From: Lactiplantibacillus garii
GTDB lineage: Bacteria; Bacillota; Bacilli; Lactobacillales; Lactobacillaceae
NCBI RefSeq assembly: GCF_003885105.1
Contig: NZ_QWZQ01000001.1
Coordinates: 62,001 to 126,000, forward strand
Reading direction: 5' to 3'
DNA: 64,000 nt
A model generated the notes under the pieces. That model saw nothing but the letters and a program-made list of their open reading frames with translations, searched no databases and was not told the origin of the DNA. Shown in pieces: positions 41,654 through 52,508 of this stretch. Made by a program: the position numbers and the translations under genes. The stretch's first letter is position 1, and each line of letters opens with the position of its first letter.

Positions 41654-43144
41654 TTATTTGGCGAGTTCCGCGATCATGGCATCGAGGTGCTTCATCGTGG
41701 TTTCGCGACCTAATAATTCGATGGTTTCTGGTAATTCTGGCCCGTGCATTTCGTGGGAAACGGCAATCCGAATCGGCATATAAAGTTGACGACCCTTGAT
41801 CTTAGTATCCTTTTGAATGCTCTTGATAGTCTTTTGAATGGCGGTTGCTTCAAAGACGTCAATGTCTTCGATCCGTTGACGGAATTCTTTCAACACAACC
41901 GGTGCCGTTTCGTTATCAAGTTCCGCTTTAGCTTCATCGTTGATGTCGGCCGGACCATTGAAGAACAGGTCGGCTAAGTCCACGATTTGGCCGGTGTAAC
42001 TCATTTGGTTCTTGTAAAGTGAAACTAACGTCCGGGTCCATTCAATCTGACTCATGTCGGGACGCTTTGGTAACCGTCCGGCTTTGATGAGTTGACGAAT
42101 GGACATTGCAAAGACTTCGTTTTCGTCGGCCTTCTTAATGTACTGGTTGTTGACCCATTCAAGCTTTTTACCGTCAAACGAAGCCGGTGACTTGCTCAAA
42201 CGCTTTTCGTCGTACATTTTAATGAATTCGCGTTTAGTGAACAATTCGTTTTCACCCACTGGGGACCAGCCCAAGAGGATGATGAAGTTCAGCATGGCTT
42301 CTGGCAAGTAGCCCAATTCCCGGTATTGTTCGATAAATTGAAGCACGGTTTCATCCCGCTTACTCAATTTCTTACCGGTTTCGGTATTGATGATCAAGCT
42401 CATGTGACCAAACTTCGGGGCTTCCCAACCGAAAGCTTCATAAATCATTAATTGCTTAGGCGTGTTGGCAACGTGATCATCACCACGGAAAACGTGGCTA
42501 ATCTGCATCATGTGGTCGTCAACCACAACGGCAAAGTTGTACGTTGGCATCCCGTCACGTTTTTTAATGACAAAGTCGCCGCCGACCGTCTTGGATTCAA
42601 AGGAAACTTTCCCCTTGACCATGTCATCCCAAGCATAAGTTTTACCTTCAGGGACGTGGAAGCGAATAACGGGCTTTAAACCGGCCGCTTTAGCAGCGGC
42701 AATCTTGGCCTGCTTTTCTTCTTCCGTCATGCCAGCAAATTCGTAAACGTAGTGTGGCATTTCCTTGTTGGCTTTTTGGGCTTCACGCTGAGCTTTTAAT
42801 TCGTCTTCCGTCATGTAAGACTCGTAAGCCTTGCCTTCATCGATCAATTGTTGAATCAACGGGTCGTAGATGGACTTCCGTTCGGATTGACGGTAGGGAC
42901 CGTAGTCGCCACCGATATCCGGACCTTCGTCCCAATCCATGCCTAACCATTTCAGGTTATCCATTTGACTCTTTTCACCGTCAGCGACGTTGCGCTTTAA
43001 GTCGGTGTCTTCGATCCGAAGAATAAACTTCCCCTTATTATGCCGGGCAAATAAATAGTTAAACAATGCTGTCCGGGCATTACCAATGTGTAAATGGCCA
43101 GTTGGACTTGGTGCGTAACGCACACGAATCTTGCTCTTTGCCAA
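41654..43144 (-). CDS. gltX: Glutamyl-tRNA synthetase
   Basis: Charges tRNA-Glu, and in lactobacilli usually also tRNA-Gln ahead of the amidotransferase. The HIGH motif is in [13 protein letters not shown] and the KMSKS equivalent is [10 protein letters not shown] 43144 follows AAAGAGG and yields 496 residues, a usual size; the upstream ATG at 43165 lacks an SD. It precedes the cysS T-box by 6 bases. Confidence 0.96.
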   Translation of the reverse strand: MAKSKIRVRYAPSPTGHLHIGNARTALFNYLFARHNKGKFILRIEDTDLKRNVADGEKSQMDNLKWLGMDWDEGPDIGGDYGPYRQSERKSIYDPLIQQLIDEGKAYESYMTEDELKAQREAQKANKEMPHYVYEFAGMTEEEKQAKIAAAKAAGLKPVIRFHVPEGKTYAWDDMVKGKVSFESKTVGGDFVIKKRDGMPTYNFAVVVDDHMMQISHVFRGDDHVANTPKQLMIYEAFGWEAPKFGHMSLIINTETGKKLSKRDETVLQFIEQYRELGYLPEAMLNFIILLGWSPVGENELFTKREFIKMYDEKRLSKSPASFDGKKLEWVNNQYIKKADENEVFAMSIRQLIKAGRLPKRPDMSQIEWTRTLVSLYKNQMSYTGQIVDLADLFFNGPADINDEAKAELDNETAPVVLKEFRQRIEDIDVFEATAIQKTIKSIQKDTKIKGRQLYMPIRIAVSHEMHGPELPETIELLGRETTMKHLDAMIAELAK

Positions 43145-43171
43145 TGTGATTAACGCCTCTTTCATTTTTTT

Positions 43172-43229
43172 ATCACGTCTAGTGACGATACAGAACCGGC
43201 GACCACCCTTTTAGAACGGGGCCATCGTC
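43172..43229 (-). other. Structured short leader of gltX
   Basis: GACGAT/ATCGTC (43184-43189 with 43224-43229) encloses a GC-rich stretch containing AAAAGGGTGGTCGCC on the minus strand, and a small TCAC/GTGA hairpin follows. A candidate promoter TTAATT-17-TAAACT lies just upstream. No T-tract follows, so no terminator is apparent. Confidence 0.4.
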
Positions 43230-43314
43230 CAGTCCACTTGCTTATTCAGTTTACCATGTTTACCGCTAAAAATTAAGTTCTGGCCTTGATTTCACGACGA
43301 TAAACTAATCAACG

Positions 43315-44529
43315 CTAGCGTTTCTTATTATGGTTATTCTCGTTAGCATGGTTGTTACCGTTATTGTGGTTTCCACGGTTATTGTTATGTTTATGACTAC
43401 CGTTATGGCCACTTTCATTTTCGGTATGGTCCGGGATTCCCCGGTTAGCGTGGGCTAAGCGGGCAAAAATCATTCGTCCGGCGTCGGTTTGCAGCGCACT
43501 CGTCACCACCACGTCAACCTTTTCGTTGATGTAAAACTTCCCGTCTTCCACCACGACCATCGTTCCGTCATCCAGGTAACCAACCCCCTGTTGACGTTCA
43601 CTCCCGTTCTTAACCACCATCACGTTCATTTCTTCACCCGGAATCACACGTGGTTTGAGTGACTTGGCGAGTTGATTGATGTTTAAGACTTGCACGTTTT
43701 GAAACTCGATGACTTTATTTAAATTGTAATCGTTAGTCACAATGACCCCGTTGACCTTTTTAGCCAGTTGGATCAACTTACTATCGACTTCCGGAATGTC
43801 TTCAAAGTCGCCCTCGTACATTTCCACCGGAATGATGTTTTCGTTTTGTAACTTATTTAAGATGTCCAAACCGCGCCGACCCCGGACCCGTTTAATACTG
43901 TCGGCCGAATCCGCGATGTACTGTAATTCGTACAACACAAAGTTCGGAACGAGCAGGGTCCCTTCTAAAAAGCCGGTTTTAACGATATCGTAGATCCGAC
44001 CGTCAATTAAAATATTAGTATCCAAAATTTTATAGTGGTGGTAGTTTTTATCCGGCTGTGCATCCGTAATTTCCGGATCAGCTTCCTTCTCCCGACGTCG
44101 GAAGTTAAAGACCTTACGCCACTCGTCAATCCGCGTCGTCCCTACGCGGGCACCAATGTACCCGAAGAACAACATCAGAATGATTGGGACGACCGTGTTC
44201 AATAAAGGTAGCGGACTACGATTGAATAATTGCGAAATCAGAACCGCGATCAGTAACCCAATAATAAAGCCGATACTGCCAAACAACAGTGTCATGGGGT
44301 TTTGCTTGGACAGATTTTTTTCAACCCGGTCCACTAACCGCATCGCGGCGTTCGCTAAGAATAGCGACAAAACCCACAGAATCAAAGCACCTAACAAGAA
44401 ATTCGTTAAAATATTATTTAATAGCGTATTTGGTTGCGACCACAGCGTGTCCCATAAATACGGCAGGTACGTTAACCCTAACGTCCCACCGACAACGATA
44501 AACACGAGTCGCACCGTTAACTTTTTCAT
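43315..44529 (-). CDS. PIN/TRAM-domain membrane protein YacL
   Basis: A 404-residue protein: four N-terminal transmembrane helices (about residues 5-130), a PIN nuclease-like domain starting KILDTNILIDGRIYDI, and a TRAM domain (VGYLDDGTMVVVEDG). The last 40 or so residues are extremely Asn/His/Gly-rich (for example HNNNRGNHNNGNN), an unusual low-complexity tail. Role unknown; the position between radA and gltX is conserved. disA, ispD and ispF of the Bacillus order are missing. Confidence 0.88.
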   Translation of the reverse strand: MKKLTVRLVFIVVGGTLGLTYLPYLWDTLWSQPNTLLNNILTNFLLGALILWVLSLFLANAAMRLVDRVEKNLSKQNPMTLLFGSIGFIIGLLIAVLISQLFNRSPLPLLNTVVPIILMLFFGYIGARVGTTRIDEWRKVFNFRRREKEADPEITDAQPDKNYHHYKILDTNILIDGRIYDIVKTGFLEGTLLVPNFVLYELQYIADSADSIKRVRGRRGLDILNKLQNENIIPVEMYEGDFEDIPEVDSKLIQLAKKVNGVIVTNDYNLNKVIEFQNVQVLNINQLAKSLKPRVIPGEEMNVMVVKNGSERQQGVGYLDDGTMVVVEDGKFYINEKVDVVVTSALQTDAGRMIFARLAHANRGIPDHTENESGHNGSHKHNNNRGNHNNGNNHANENNHNKKR

Positions 44530-44548
44530 GGCGACAACCCCTTTTTAA

Positions 44549-45925
44549 TTAATTTGGCTGCTGTAATGCTAACTGGAGGGCTTCCTTCAAAGTGGCCACC
44601 CCAATCACGTCAATTCCCTTCGGAATATCCCAGCCTTGCAGATTATTCTTAGGAATAAAGATTCGTTTAAACCCTAATTTAGCCGCTTCACCGACCCGTT
44701 GTTCGATCCGGTTGACCCGGCGAATTTCACCGGTCAACCCAACTTCACCCACGAAACAATCCGTTGGGCGGGTCTGCTGGTCCCGGTAGCTCGAAGCCAC
44801 GCTGACCGCAATGGCCAAGTCAATGGCCGGTTCATCCAACTTAACGCCACCAGCCGCCTTTAAATAGGCATCCTGATTTTGTAACATCAAACTAGCCCGC
44901 TTTTCAAGCACCGCCATCAGTAAGGAGACCCGGTTATGGTCCAACCCGCTGGCCGTCCGCTTAGCATTACCAAAAACGGTCGGCGTGACTAACGCCTGAA
45001 CTTCGACCAAAATTGGCCGGGTCCCTTCCATCGAAACCACGATGGCCGATCCCGTTGCGTCCTTCAAACGTTCTTCCAAAAAGATCTCCGACGGGTTAGC
45101 AACTTCGTACAGGCCGCCCGTCCGCATTTCAAAAATCCCTAATTCGTTGGTTGAGCCAAACCGGTTCTTGACCGCCCGTAGAATCCGGTACGTATGGTGC
45201 AGGTCCCCCTCAAAGTAGAGCACCGTGTCCACCATGTGTTCCAAAATCTTGGGCCCGGCAATTGCTCCGCCCTTAGTGACGTGTCCAACGATAAAGATCG
45301 TAATGCCGTTTGTTTTGGCAATTTGCAACAGTTCCGCGGTAATTTCACGAATCTGAGAAACCGACCCAATGGCAGAATCCACGTCGGGTTCCTGCATTGT
45401 TTGTACCGAATCAATGACGACGAACTGGGGTTTCATCGATTCAATGGTCGTGCGAATGTTAGTCATATCGGTTTCCGGGTACAGGTAAAAGTCCTCGCTG
45501 TCAACGGCTAACCGGTCCGCCCGCATTTTCACCTGGGAGGCACTTTCTTCACCAGTTACGTATAGAACCGAACCACCGGTTTCTGCTAACTGCCCCGATA
45601 CTTGCAGGAGCAACGTGGACTTACCAATGCCGGGATCCCCACCAATTAAAACTAGTGAACCCGGCACCACGCCGCCACCCAGGACCCGGTTAAATTCGCG
45701 CAACTTAGTCTTGACCCGCGGCGTTTTAGTCAAAGAAACTTCCTTTAACCGTTGGGGCTTAGCCGTTTTCCCGGCAAAGCTCACCCGAGACTTCCGATCG
45801 GGCTTTTTATCAAAATGTTCTTCGACCAACGTGTTCCATTCGCCACAGTTAGGACAACGCCCAAGGTAGCGGGGGGTTGAATACCCACAGTTGGAGCAGA
45901 CAAACTGAGTTTTAACTTTTGCCAC
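44549..45925 (-). CDS. radA: DNA repair protein RadA
   Basis: RadA is a RecA-like helicase that promotes branch migration. It has the zinc finger [21 protein letters not shown] at the N-terminus, Walker [15 protein letters not shown], the RadA-specific KNRFG motif, and a C-terminal Lon-like domain ([12 protein letters not shown]). GTG 45925 with SD GGGAGG gives 458 residues and is preferred over 45961. Confidence 0.95.
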   Translation of the reverse strand: MAKVKTQFVCSNCGYSTPRYLGRCPNCGEWNTLVEEHFDKKPDRKSRVSFAGKTAKPQRLKEVSLTKTPRVKTKLREFNRVLGGGVVPGSLVLIGGDPGIGKSTLLLQVSGQLAETGGSVLYVTGEESASQVKMRADRLAVDSEDFYLYPETDMTNIRTTIESMKPQFVVIDSVQTMQEPDVDSAIGSVSQIREITAELLQIAKTNGITIFIVGHVTKGGAIAGPKILEHMVDTVLYFEGDLHHTYRILRAVKNRFGSTNELGIFEMRTGGLYEVANPSEIFLEERLKDATGSAIVVSMEGTRPILVEVQALVTPTVFGNAKRTASGLDHNRVSLLMAVLEKRASLMLQNQDAYLKAAGGVKLDEPAIDLAIAVSVASSYRDQQTRPTDCFVGEVGLTGEIRRVNRIEQRVGEAAKLGFKRIFIPKNNLQGWDIPKGIDVIGVATLKEALQLALQQPN

Positions 45926-46043
45926 TAAAATGGGCCTCCCATCCGTGCACCGTTTTGGCACTTAATCGATATTCAATGTACATCACTTTATTTTACCATT
46001 ATTAACCATTAAAGCTGGTAAATCGAACTAGTTTAATGGATTT

Positions 46044-46580
46044 TTATTTATTAGTGGAACCAAAGCCCCCGGAACGGGTCGTCGTAACGTCCGCCTCGTT
46101 AGTTGCCGTTAAGTACTGGGTAAAAATCCCCTGTGCGATTCGTTCCCCCTTCTTAATGTGGACGTCCCGAATACCCATGTTAATCAGTTGGACGTAAATG
46201 GCCCCTTCATTTTTAGCGTTATTGTAATAATCCGCGTCAATTACCCCGATGCCGTTTGGTAAGATCAGGTTACGTTTAAGCGGGTTACTGGAACGGTTGG
46301 CAATCAATAAATATTCACCATCATTCATGTACGACTTAATTCCGGTAGGGACCAACCAGGGCTTTAAAACCTTCGCCGCAGCGTCTAAATCGGCTTCCGA
46401 ACTGGTTTCACCGTGGTGCATCTGCCACAACACCTTGATGAAGTTCTTTTTCCAAATCGATGGCAGCGTAAAGTCTTCCGCCGCCTCAAAATCGTATCCA
46501 GCCGCCTGCTTCGTTGTCCGGTAAGGGACGTGCAAACCTTGGTTAGCATACGCACTGACAATTTCAAATCCTCGGGCCAT
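46044..46580 (-). CDS. dut: dUTP diphosphatase
   Basis: Hydrolyses dUTP to dUMP. The 178-residue trimeric-type dUTPase has motif I AAGYDFEAAED, motif III NGIGVIDADYY, motif IV QLINMGIR and the C-terminal motif V RSGGFGSTN. It is full length and lies upstream of radA, as in many lactobacilli. Confidence 0.93.
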   Translation of the reverse strand: MARGFEIVSAYANQGLHVPYRTTKQAAGYDFEAAEDFTLPSIWKKNFIKVLWQMHHGETSSEADLDAAAKVLKPWLVPTGIKSYMNDGEYLLIANRSSNPLKRNLILPNGIGVIDADYYNNAKNEGAIYVQLINMGIRDVHIKKGERIAQGIFTQYLTATNEADVTTTRSGGFGSTNK

Positions 46581-46714
46581 TCTAATTCCTACTTTCGTCT
46601 TTAATTTCGTGTCCCAATTTTACCATACTTTGATTAGTAGATTCGTTGACAAAACGGGCATTTACCGGTTTAATTAGCTTAAGTTATAAAACCCTTTACA
46701 AGGTGGTGACAGCA

Positions 46715-46999
46715 ATGGAATTCACGCGTGAACCGCACCGTTTTTTCTTTAACGATGACCAGGGAAAATTAGCTGGTGAAATTACTTTTCCAGCCATCAA
46801 CGACGACCAAGTTTGGGTCATTGAGCACACCTTTGTTCGTGACGATTTTGGTCACCAGGGCTTAGCTGCCCAACTGACCGAAGCCGTAATCGACGCCGCA
46901 CGGGCTGAGCACAAACAAATTCAGCCCCTCTGCACTTACGCCAAGGCTTACTTTGATCGTCACCCCGATACACAGGATGTTTTAGTCACTAAGTCTTAA
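46715..46999 (+). CDS. YjdJ-type GNAT-like acetyltransferase
   Basis: A 94-residue minimal GNAT domain of the GCN5-related YjdJ/Gtn10 type. It shows FVRDDFGHQGLAAQLTEAV as the acetyl-CoA motif, and the CTYAKAYFDRHP end typical of this small family. The ATG at 46715 has SD AAGGTGG; the upstream frame (46646) has none. Function unknown. It is 20 bases upstream of rpiA and probably co-transcribed. Confidence 0.85.
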   Translation: MEFTREPHRFFFNDDQGKLAGEITFPAINDDQVWVIEHTFVRDDFGHQGLAAQLTEAVIDAARAEHKQIQPLCTYAKAYFDRHPDTQDVLVTKS

Positions 47000-47019
47000 T
47001 TTAAGGAGCACGGATACTA

Positions 47020-47706
47020 ATGAATCAGCAGGATCAGTTAAAACAACTCGTTGGGCAAAAGGCCGTTGAATATATTCACGATGGCATGCAAGTTGGGCTT
47101 GGGACCGGTTCGACCGTGAAATTCATGGTCGACGCCCTCGGTGAACGGGTCAAAAATGAACATTTAAACATTGTCGGCGTTTCGACTTCCGAACGGACCG
47201 AAGCACAGGCCAAAAGTTTAGGCATTCCAATGAAGTCGGTTGACGAAGTCGATCACCTTGATCTAACCATCGACGGAGCCGACGAAATTTCCGCAGACTT
47301 CCAAGGGGTCAAGGGTGGCGGGGCCGCCCTACTCTTTGAAAAAATCGTTGCCATCAACTCGGACAAGATCATGTGGATCGTTGATGAAAGCAAGATGGTC
47401 AAGCAACTCGGCGCGTTCGGGTTACCAGTGGAAGTCATCCCTTACGGCAGTCAGCACGTCTTTGAAAAGATGGCCGCTCGCGGTTACCACCCGGTTTTTC
47501 GCAAGGTAAACGGTGAATTTGTCCGGACCGATTCCAACAACATCATTATCGACCTCCACGTTGACCCGATTACCGATCCACACGCGTTAGCCGAAGATTT
47601 GATCCACATGGTCGGCGTCGTGGAACACGGGCTGTTTCTTGACATGGTCAATACCGTTATCGTCGGTCACGAAGATGGTCCCGAAGTGATTGAGACCCGC
47701 CCATAA
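47020..47706 (+). CDS. rpiA: Ribose-5-phosphate isomerase A
   Basis: Interconverts ribose 5-phosphate and ribulose 5-phosphate. The 228-residue protein has [21 protein letters not shown] and [12 protein letters not shown], the RpiA phosphate- and catalytic-loop motifs. SD AAGGAG precedes the ATG. Confidence 0.96.
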   Translation: MNQQDQLKQLVGQKAVEYIHDGMQVGLGTGSTVKFMVDALGERVKNEHLNIVGVSTSERTEAQAKSLGIPMKSVDEVDHLDLTIDGADEISADFQGVKGGGAALLFEKIVAINSDKIMWIVDESKMVKQLGAFGLPVEVIPYGSQHVFEKMAARGYHPVFRKVNGEFVRTDSNNIIIDLHVDPITDPHALAEDLIHMVGVVEHGLFLDMVNTVIVGHEDGPEVIETRP

Positions 47707-47782
47707 ATTTAAACGACCGCATGGCTTGTCGGTGCCCGCATAAACCGATACAATTAGAATAAGATTAAAGGAGCGTGATTTT

Positions 47783-49114
47783 TTGAGTAAAGAAATTAGC
47801 ATGAATCAAATCGCCAATTTTCAAGCCGATTTAGATCAACGTGCCGATGCCAAAGTCATCGAACGTAGTGTCACGAAAAACGGAATCTTGGCCAGCAGCC
47901 AGGATATCCAGGCCATGAGCCAAACGACCCCGGTCTTTTCCATTGATTTGGACACCGGTGACGTCGCTAACCAAAAACAAAGTGGGCGTTGCTGGATGTT
48001 CGCCGCTTTAAACACGATGCGTCACGATTTAGCCGTAAAGTTCAACTTAAAGCACTTTGAACTTTCCCAGAACTACACTTTCTTCTGGGATAAATTCGAA
48101 AAAGCCAACTACTTCTACGAAAACGTCTTAGCGACCGCTGACCAGCCAACCAGCAGCCGCAAAGTAGCTTGGTTAATGACCACACCCCAACAAGATGGTG
48201 GTCAATGGGACATGTTAGTCGCCATCATTCAGAAGTACGGGATCGTTCCTAAGAGTGTCATGCCCGAAACTTATAACAGTTCCAAGTCCGCTGAAATCAA
48301 CGCCACTTTGAACTTAAAGCTCCGCAAAGACGCCGTTGAATTACGTGAATTAGTTGCCGCTGGGACTAGTGCCGACGCCATCCAAGACCGTAAGGAAAAG
48401 ATGCTAAACGAAGTCTACCGGATGTTAGCCTACGCTTTTGGCGAACCCGTAACTGAATTTGACTGGGAATACCGTGATGACAACAAGCAATACCACATCG
48501 ACCAAAAGCTGACGCCGCAAAGCTTCTTTAAGAAGTACGTTGGTTGGAACTTGGACGATTACGTTTCAATCATCAACGCCCCAACCGCTGACAAACCTTA
48601 CAACCACACCTACACGATTGAAATGTTAGGCAACGTTTTAGGTGGCCGGGAAGTTAAACATTTAAACGTTTCAATGGCCGATTTTAAGCAACTCGCCATC
48701 AAGCAACTCGAAGCTGGTCAAAGTGTCTGGTTCGGTTGTGATGTTGGTAAGTCCTCCGACCGGCAAAAGGGCGTTATGGCTATGGACGTTTATAACCAAG
48801 ACGAACTGTTTGACGTAGACTTGGCCATGTCCAAAGCGGAACGCTTAGACTACGGTCAAAGTTTAATGACCCACGCCATGGTACTAACTGGTGTTGACTT
48901 AGTTGACGGCCAACCAACCAAGTGGAAGGTTGAAAACAGCTGGGGTGACAAAGTTGGGACTAAGGGCTTCTTCGTTATGAGTGACGCTTGGATGGACGAA
49001 TACTGCTACCAAGTTGTTGTTAACAAACAGTTCTTACCTGACGAACTCAAAAAGGCCCAAGCCGAAGAACCAACCGTGCTCGCACCTTGGGACCCAATGG
49101 GTGCTTTAGCTTAA
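47783..49114 (+). CDS. pepC: Aminopeptidase C (bleomycin hydrolase family)
   Basis: A cytoplasmic C1B cysteine peptidase that trims peptides. The 443-residue protein has the Cys nucleophile in KQSGRCWMFAALN, His in THAMVLTGVD and Asn in VENSWGDKVG. The start is TTG with SD AAAGGAG. A terminator follows. Confidence 0.96.
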   Translation: MSKEISMNQIANFQADLDQRADAKVIERSVTKNGILASSQDIQAMSQTTPVFSIDLDTGDVANQKQSGRCWMFAALNTMRHDLAVKFNLKHFELSQNYTFFWDKFEKANYFYENVLATADQPTSSRKVAWLMTTPQQDGGQWDMLVAIIQKYGIVPKSVMPETYNSSKSAEINATLNLKLRKDAVELRELVAAGTSADAIQDRKEKMLNEVYRMLAYAFGEPVTEFDWEYRDDNKQYHIDQKLTPQSFFKKYVGWNLDDYVSIINAPTADKPYNHTYTIEMLGNVLGGREVKHLNVSMADFKQLAIKQLEAGQSVWFGCDVGKSSDRQKGVMAMDVYNQDELFDVDLAMSKAERLDYGQSLMTHAMVLTGVDLVDGQPTKWKVENSWGDKVGTKGFFVMSDAWMDEYCYQVVVNKQFLPDELKKAQAEEPTVLAPWDPMGALA

Positions 49115-49135
49115 TTAACTTAACAAGTTAAATTT

Positions 49136-49175
49136 AAATCCCCAACCGGTAATTAAACTGGTTGGGGATTTTTCT
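49136..49175 (+). terminator. Terminator after pepC
   Basis: AAATCCCCAACCGGT pairs with ACTGGTTGGGGATTT (one G-U pair), with T5 after. Confidence 0.9.
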
Positions 49176-49302
49176 ATACCCAAACACACGCTAATAATAA
49201 GCTCTAGTTAGTCCTAACGATTCAGCATTGACACTAACGTGCGGCCCACCACCACGCTTCGGCCAATTCCGTGCCTTGCTCAACCATTTGATCCTAAGTC
49301 AC

Positions 49303-49334
49303 AAAAAAAGACACCACAACTCGGTTGCGATGTC
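49303..49334 (-). terminator. Terminator after gpmA
   Basis: On the minus strand GACATCGCAAC/GTTGTGGTGTC (49324-49334 with 49310-49320, two G-U pairs) is followed by T7. Confidence 0.8.
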
Positions 49335-49341
49335 AGCTTCT

Positions 49342-50019
49342 TTAAAACTCTTCTTTACCGGTGATCCGTAATTGATCATCGAGGTGGTAACAAATCGGAA
49401 CACCGTTAGCCACTTCGACGCCGTCAATGCCGGTGTCGCTAATGTGTTCGAGGTACTTGATCATCGCGCGTAACGTACTGCCATGAGCCACTACCAGTTG
49501 GTTTTTACCGTCGAGTAATTGCGGCGCAATGACGTCGATCCAATACGGCATAATCCGGTCGTACGCCATTTTAAGACTTTCACCACGCGGCTCAATGGCC
49601 GGACCGTACTTCATGTAGCGCCGGTCATGATCCAGTTCCGCGGGCGTTAGTAACGGCGGGACCGTGTAAAAGCTGCGTCGCCATTTCTGAACCTGCGCTT
49701 TGCCGTATTCTTGCCGGGTGGCATCCTTGTTTTGTCCTCGCAATGCACCGTAATGCCGTTCGTTTAGCCGCCACGTTTTGTATTCGGGTAACCACGCTTG
49801 CCCAATTTCATCCAACATAATGTTGGCCGTTACGATGGCCCGTTTCAAGACCGACGTGTGGACCGCGCTAAATTGGAGACCCGTTTCCCGGAGCCGTTTA
49901 CCAGCGTGGTGCGCCTGTGCAATTCCGACCGTCGTTAACGGAACGTCGCTCCAGCCCGTATACGTATTATCGCGGTTTGCCGTACTCTCCCCGTGTCGTA
50001 CTAGTACCAGTTCTGTCAT
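49342..50019 (-). CDS. gpmA: 2,3-bisphosphoglycerate-dependent phosphoglycerate mutase
   Basis: Glycolytic interconversion of 3- and 2-phosphoglycerate. The 225-residue protein has the phosphohistidine motif [30 protein letters not shown] and [15 protein letters not shown], all standard for dPGM. It is monocistronic. Confidence 0.92.
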   Translation of the reverse strand: MTELVLVRHGESTANRDNTYTGWSDVPLTTVGIAQAHHAGKRLRETGLQFSAVHTSVLKRAIVTANIMLDEIGQAWLPEYKTWRLNERHYGALRGQNKDATRQEYGKAQVQKWRRSFYTVPPLLTPAELDHDRRYMKYGPAIEPRGESLKMAYDRIMPYWIDVIAPQLLDGKNQLVVAHGSTLRAMIKYLEHISDTGIDGVEVANGVPICYHLDDQLRITGKEEF

Positions 50020-50160
50020 TCTCTACACCTGCCATATTAATTAACTCTTATGATAATCGATTTTAGCCGTTTTTCAAAGTCGCAGCCGGTTGGTTTCCAT
50101 TAAAAAACGGCTAAACCAGTGTTGCCACCGAGTTAACCGTTCATCAATTTTACTGTTAAA

Positions 50161-51192
50161 TTAATCTTCTTGATCAGAAATTGCGTTCGAGTGTTGCACT
50201 AACTTGGATTCAGCACTCGCCGTTTCACCAGCCGATTGCGCAACTTTGCCCATGGCACTGTCGCGTTCGCGGAACCGGTTGCCAACGAAGGTTACGATCG
50301 ACCCAATCAAAATAACCACAATCCCAACGATCGTCGTTAATAGGATTTGCTCGTGAAGAATCAGGGCCGCCAAAATTGGAGCTAAACCTGGTTTGATAAA
50401 GAATACCAGGGAAGCCGTTGATACGTCGGTCTTTTCCATGGCCAGGAAATAAAAGGCAAACCCGCCCCCGGTAACACAGACCCCGATGAAAAATAGTAAC
50501 CAAAAGTAGGTCATATTAACGTTGACCAGAATTGGAATGGCTGCAAATTGGCGTAAGCCCATCGCCGTTAAACCGTTAGCGACCGCCGGAATTTTCGTGA
50601 TCCAGGCGAGCACTAACAGTTCAAACGCCCCGGCAAAAAACGTAAAGCACGTCATCGTCAAGCCGTTGAGTCCCCGTTTAACGGAACCGTAGCGTGAAAC
50701 GATACTGTACAAACCGAAAGTCACCGCGGAACTAATGGCAAGGATCAACCCCAAGCCGTTCGTTAAATGGGCGGGATTCACAATGATCAACAGCCCGATA
50801 ACGGAAATGATCACCGAAATCAAGTTGGCCCGGCCTAACCGTTCGTGCAAAATCAGGTAGGAAAAAATAAGTGCAAATACCGGGTTGCAACTAAACAGCA
50901 CGGCCACCGTAGAAGCCTGATCCACGGTAATGGCTAACTGATACAGGGACATACTGACAATTACGCAGACAAATCCGGTTAGTGCAAAGAGCCGCCAATC
51001 GGCCCCCACTAACTTCCGTCCAGATTTTTTAAGCGCACTTAGCGCGAACGGTAATAGAATTACCGCCCCAATGAAAAATCGAATTAAGTTCAATTGAATC
51101 GGATTAAAGGCACTACCGGCCATCTTTAGTGCAATTTCCATTGAACTGAACATCAACGTCGAAATTGCAATGTAAAGATATGCTTTCTTCAC
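50161..51192 (-). CDS. EamA/DMT-family transporter
   Basis: A 343-residue membrane protein with ten predicted helices in two repeated EamA units (first around YIAISTLMFSSMEIALKM, second around GLYSIVSRYGSVKRGLNG) and a charged cytoplasmic tail of about 35 residues. This family exports or imports small metabolites; substrate unknown. It is a single gene. Confidence 0.85.
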   Translation of the reverse strand: MKKAYLYIAISTLMFSSMEIALKMAGSAFNPIQLNLIRFFIGAVILLPFALSALKKSGRKLVGADWRLFALTGFVCVIVSMSLYQLAITVDQASTVAVLFSCNPVFALIFSYLILHERLGRANLISVIISVIGLLIIVNPAHLTNGLGLILAISSAVTFGLYSIVSRYGSVKRGLNGLTMTCFTFFAGAFELLVLAWITKIPAVANGLTAMGLRQFAAIPILVNVNMTYFWLLFFIGVCVTGGGFAFYFLAMEKTDVSTASLVFFIKPGLAPILAALILHEQILLTTIVGIVVILIGSIVTFVGNRFRERDSAMGKVAQSAGETASAESKLVQHSNAISDQED

Positions 51193-51271
51193 GAAACGTT
51201 CGCTTCCCTCTTAATAAAAATTTAATAAGTCACGTTTGCTAGTATAGCACCATTTTCAAGGGATTTTCAAA

Positions 51272-52234
51272 CTACCTAATAAAATTAGACTGTACAACCA
51301 CCATTAAAATTGGAATAACGATCAGACTCAGCAACGTCGTTTCCGTCACCATTACGGCGGCGTAATCAGCATCGGCCCCGTAAAGTTTGGAAACGACCGG
51401 TGCGTTAGTCATCACGGGCATGGCGGATTGTAAAATGAAAACTTGTTTCATTTCCACCGGAATCGACATTGGGATCAGCATCAACGTCATCAACACCGGC
51501 GCGAAAATGAACCGCCCTAGTAAAATCCCGATACTATCCCGGTCAAAGCGCATACTACTTAAGCCGGCCTTAGCCATGGAGATTCCAATAAAGATCATCG
51601 ATAGCGGTACGGTTAATCCCCCAACGTAGGAGAAATCGTCCATTAGGAACTTTGGCAGTTTAATTTGCCATAATACCAGTAAAACTCCAATCATGAAGCC
51701 TAACAGCGGTGGTGAAAAGATCTTCTTTAACGTCTGTTTCAAGTCAAACTTAGCCGCCCCGACGCCATCACGTTGAATCAAATAAACCCCCAACGTCCAA
51801 AAAATCGTGGTATTGGCCATGTAGTAGACCAAAACATACGGTAACGCGCTGTTACCGAACAACGCCTCGTTAACTGGTAAACCAATAAAAACGGTGTTGG
51901 AGTTCAGAAACATCGAGGAGAATAACCCCCGGTGTTCCTTCTTAATGTTCAACGCCCGCATCACCCCAAAGGAGATTCCGAACAGGATCGCCATGTTTAG
52001 GACGGGAAAACGTAATCCCGGTAACGTGGCCAATAGCTTTTGCGCGGTAAACTGCTTCGTAATCGTCGCAATCATGTACGCCGGTAACGCAATTTGCGTG
52101 ACTAACCGGGCAATTAATTTAGTAGAATCTTCACTAAACCAGCCCCAACGTGCTAATAAATAACCCACGGCAATCATGATAATGATTGTCATAACCCCTT
52201 GGATACTATGTAAAAATATCGGTAAGATTTGCAT
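51272..52234 (-). CDS. AEC-family transporter (auxin efflux carrier/malate permease type)
   Basis: A 320-residue protein with about ten hydrophobic helices. The AEC features include the N-terminal MIAVGYLLARWGWFSEDST segment and FLNSNTVFIGLPVNEALFG. Start ATG 52234 follows AAAGGAG. Lactobacillus relatives include malate and citrate permeases, but the substrate cannot be read here. Confidence 0.85.
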   Translation of the reverse strand: MQILPIFLHSIQGVMTIIIMIAVGYLLARWGWFSEDSTKLIARLVTQIALPAYMIATITKQFTAQKLLATLPGLRFPVLNMAILFGISFGVMRALNIKKEHRGLFSSMFLNSNTVFIGLPVNEALFGNSALPYVLVYYMANTTIFWTLGVYLIQRDGVGAAKFDLKQTLKKIFSPPLLGFMIGVLLVLWQIKLPKFLMDDFSYVGGLTVPLSMIFIGISMAKAGLSSMRFDRDSIGILLGRFIFAPVLMTLMLIPMSIPVEMKQVFILQSAMPVMTNAPVVSKLYGADADYAAVMVTETTLLSLIVIPILMVVVQSNFIR

Positions 52235-52355
52235 TTTCGCACTCCTTTCACGTGAAAATAATAATTCCATGAGAATTAGTCAAGTATACCACTGTTTTTT
52301 AACGGCTTGAACCTAATTTCGCATTGGAAACGTTTGACGTTCGCAATAATTTTAA

Positions 52356-52371
52356 TTATAGTGTTCTATAA
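52356..52371. promoter_or_regulatory. Palindrome in the AEC-LCP divergent region
   Basis: TTATAG-TGTT-CTATAA is a perfect inverted repeat in the 274-base divergent spacer. Further right CTGGTCGATT and CTAGTCGATT recur about 24 bases apart. These look like operator or promoter sequence, with no known factor assigned. Confidence 0.4.
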
Positions 52372-52508
52372 TTGTGTACTGGTCGATTCGTTTACTAATT
52401 GACTAGTCGATTGTTAAAATCTTATTAAGTCAGCCGTTTTTCGAACCAAAAGTTTGATATCCGTCATAAAATAGGATTGGTGAAAATACGAAATGATGAG
52501 GAACGATT

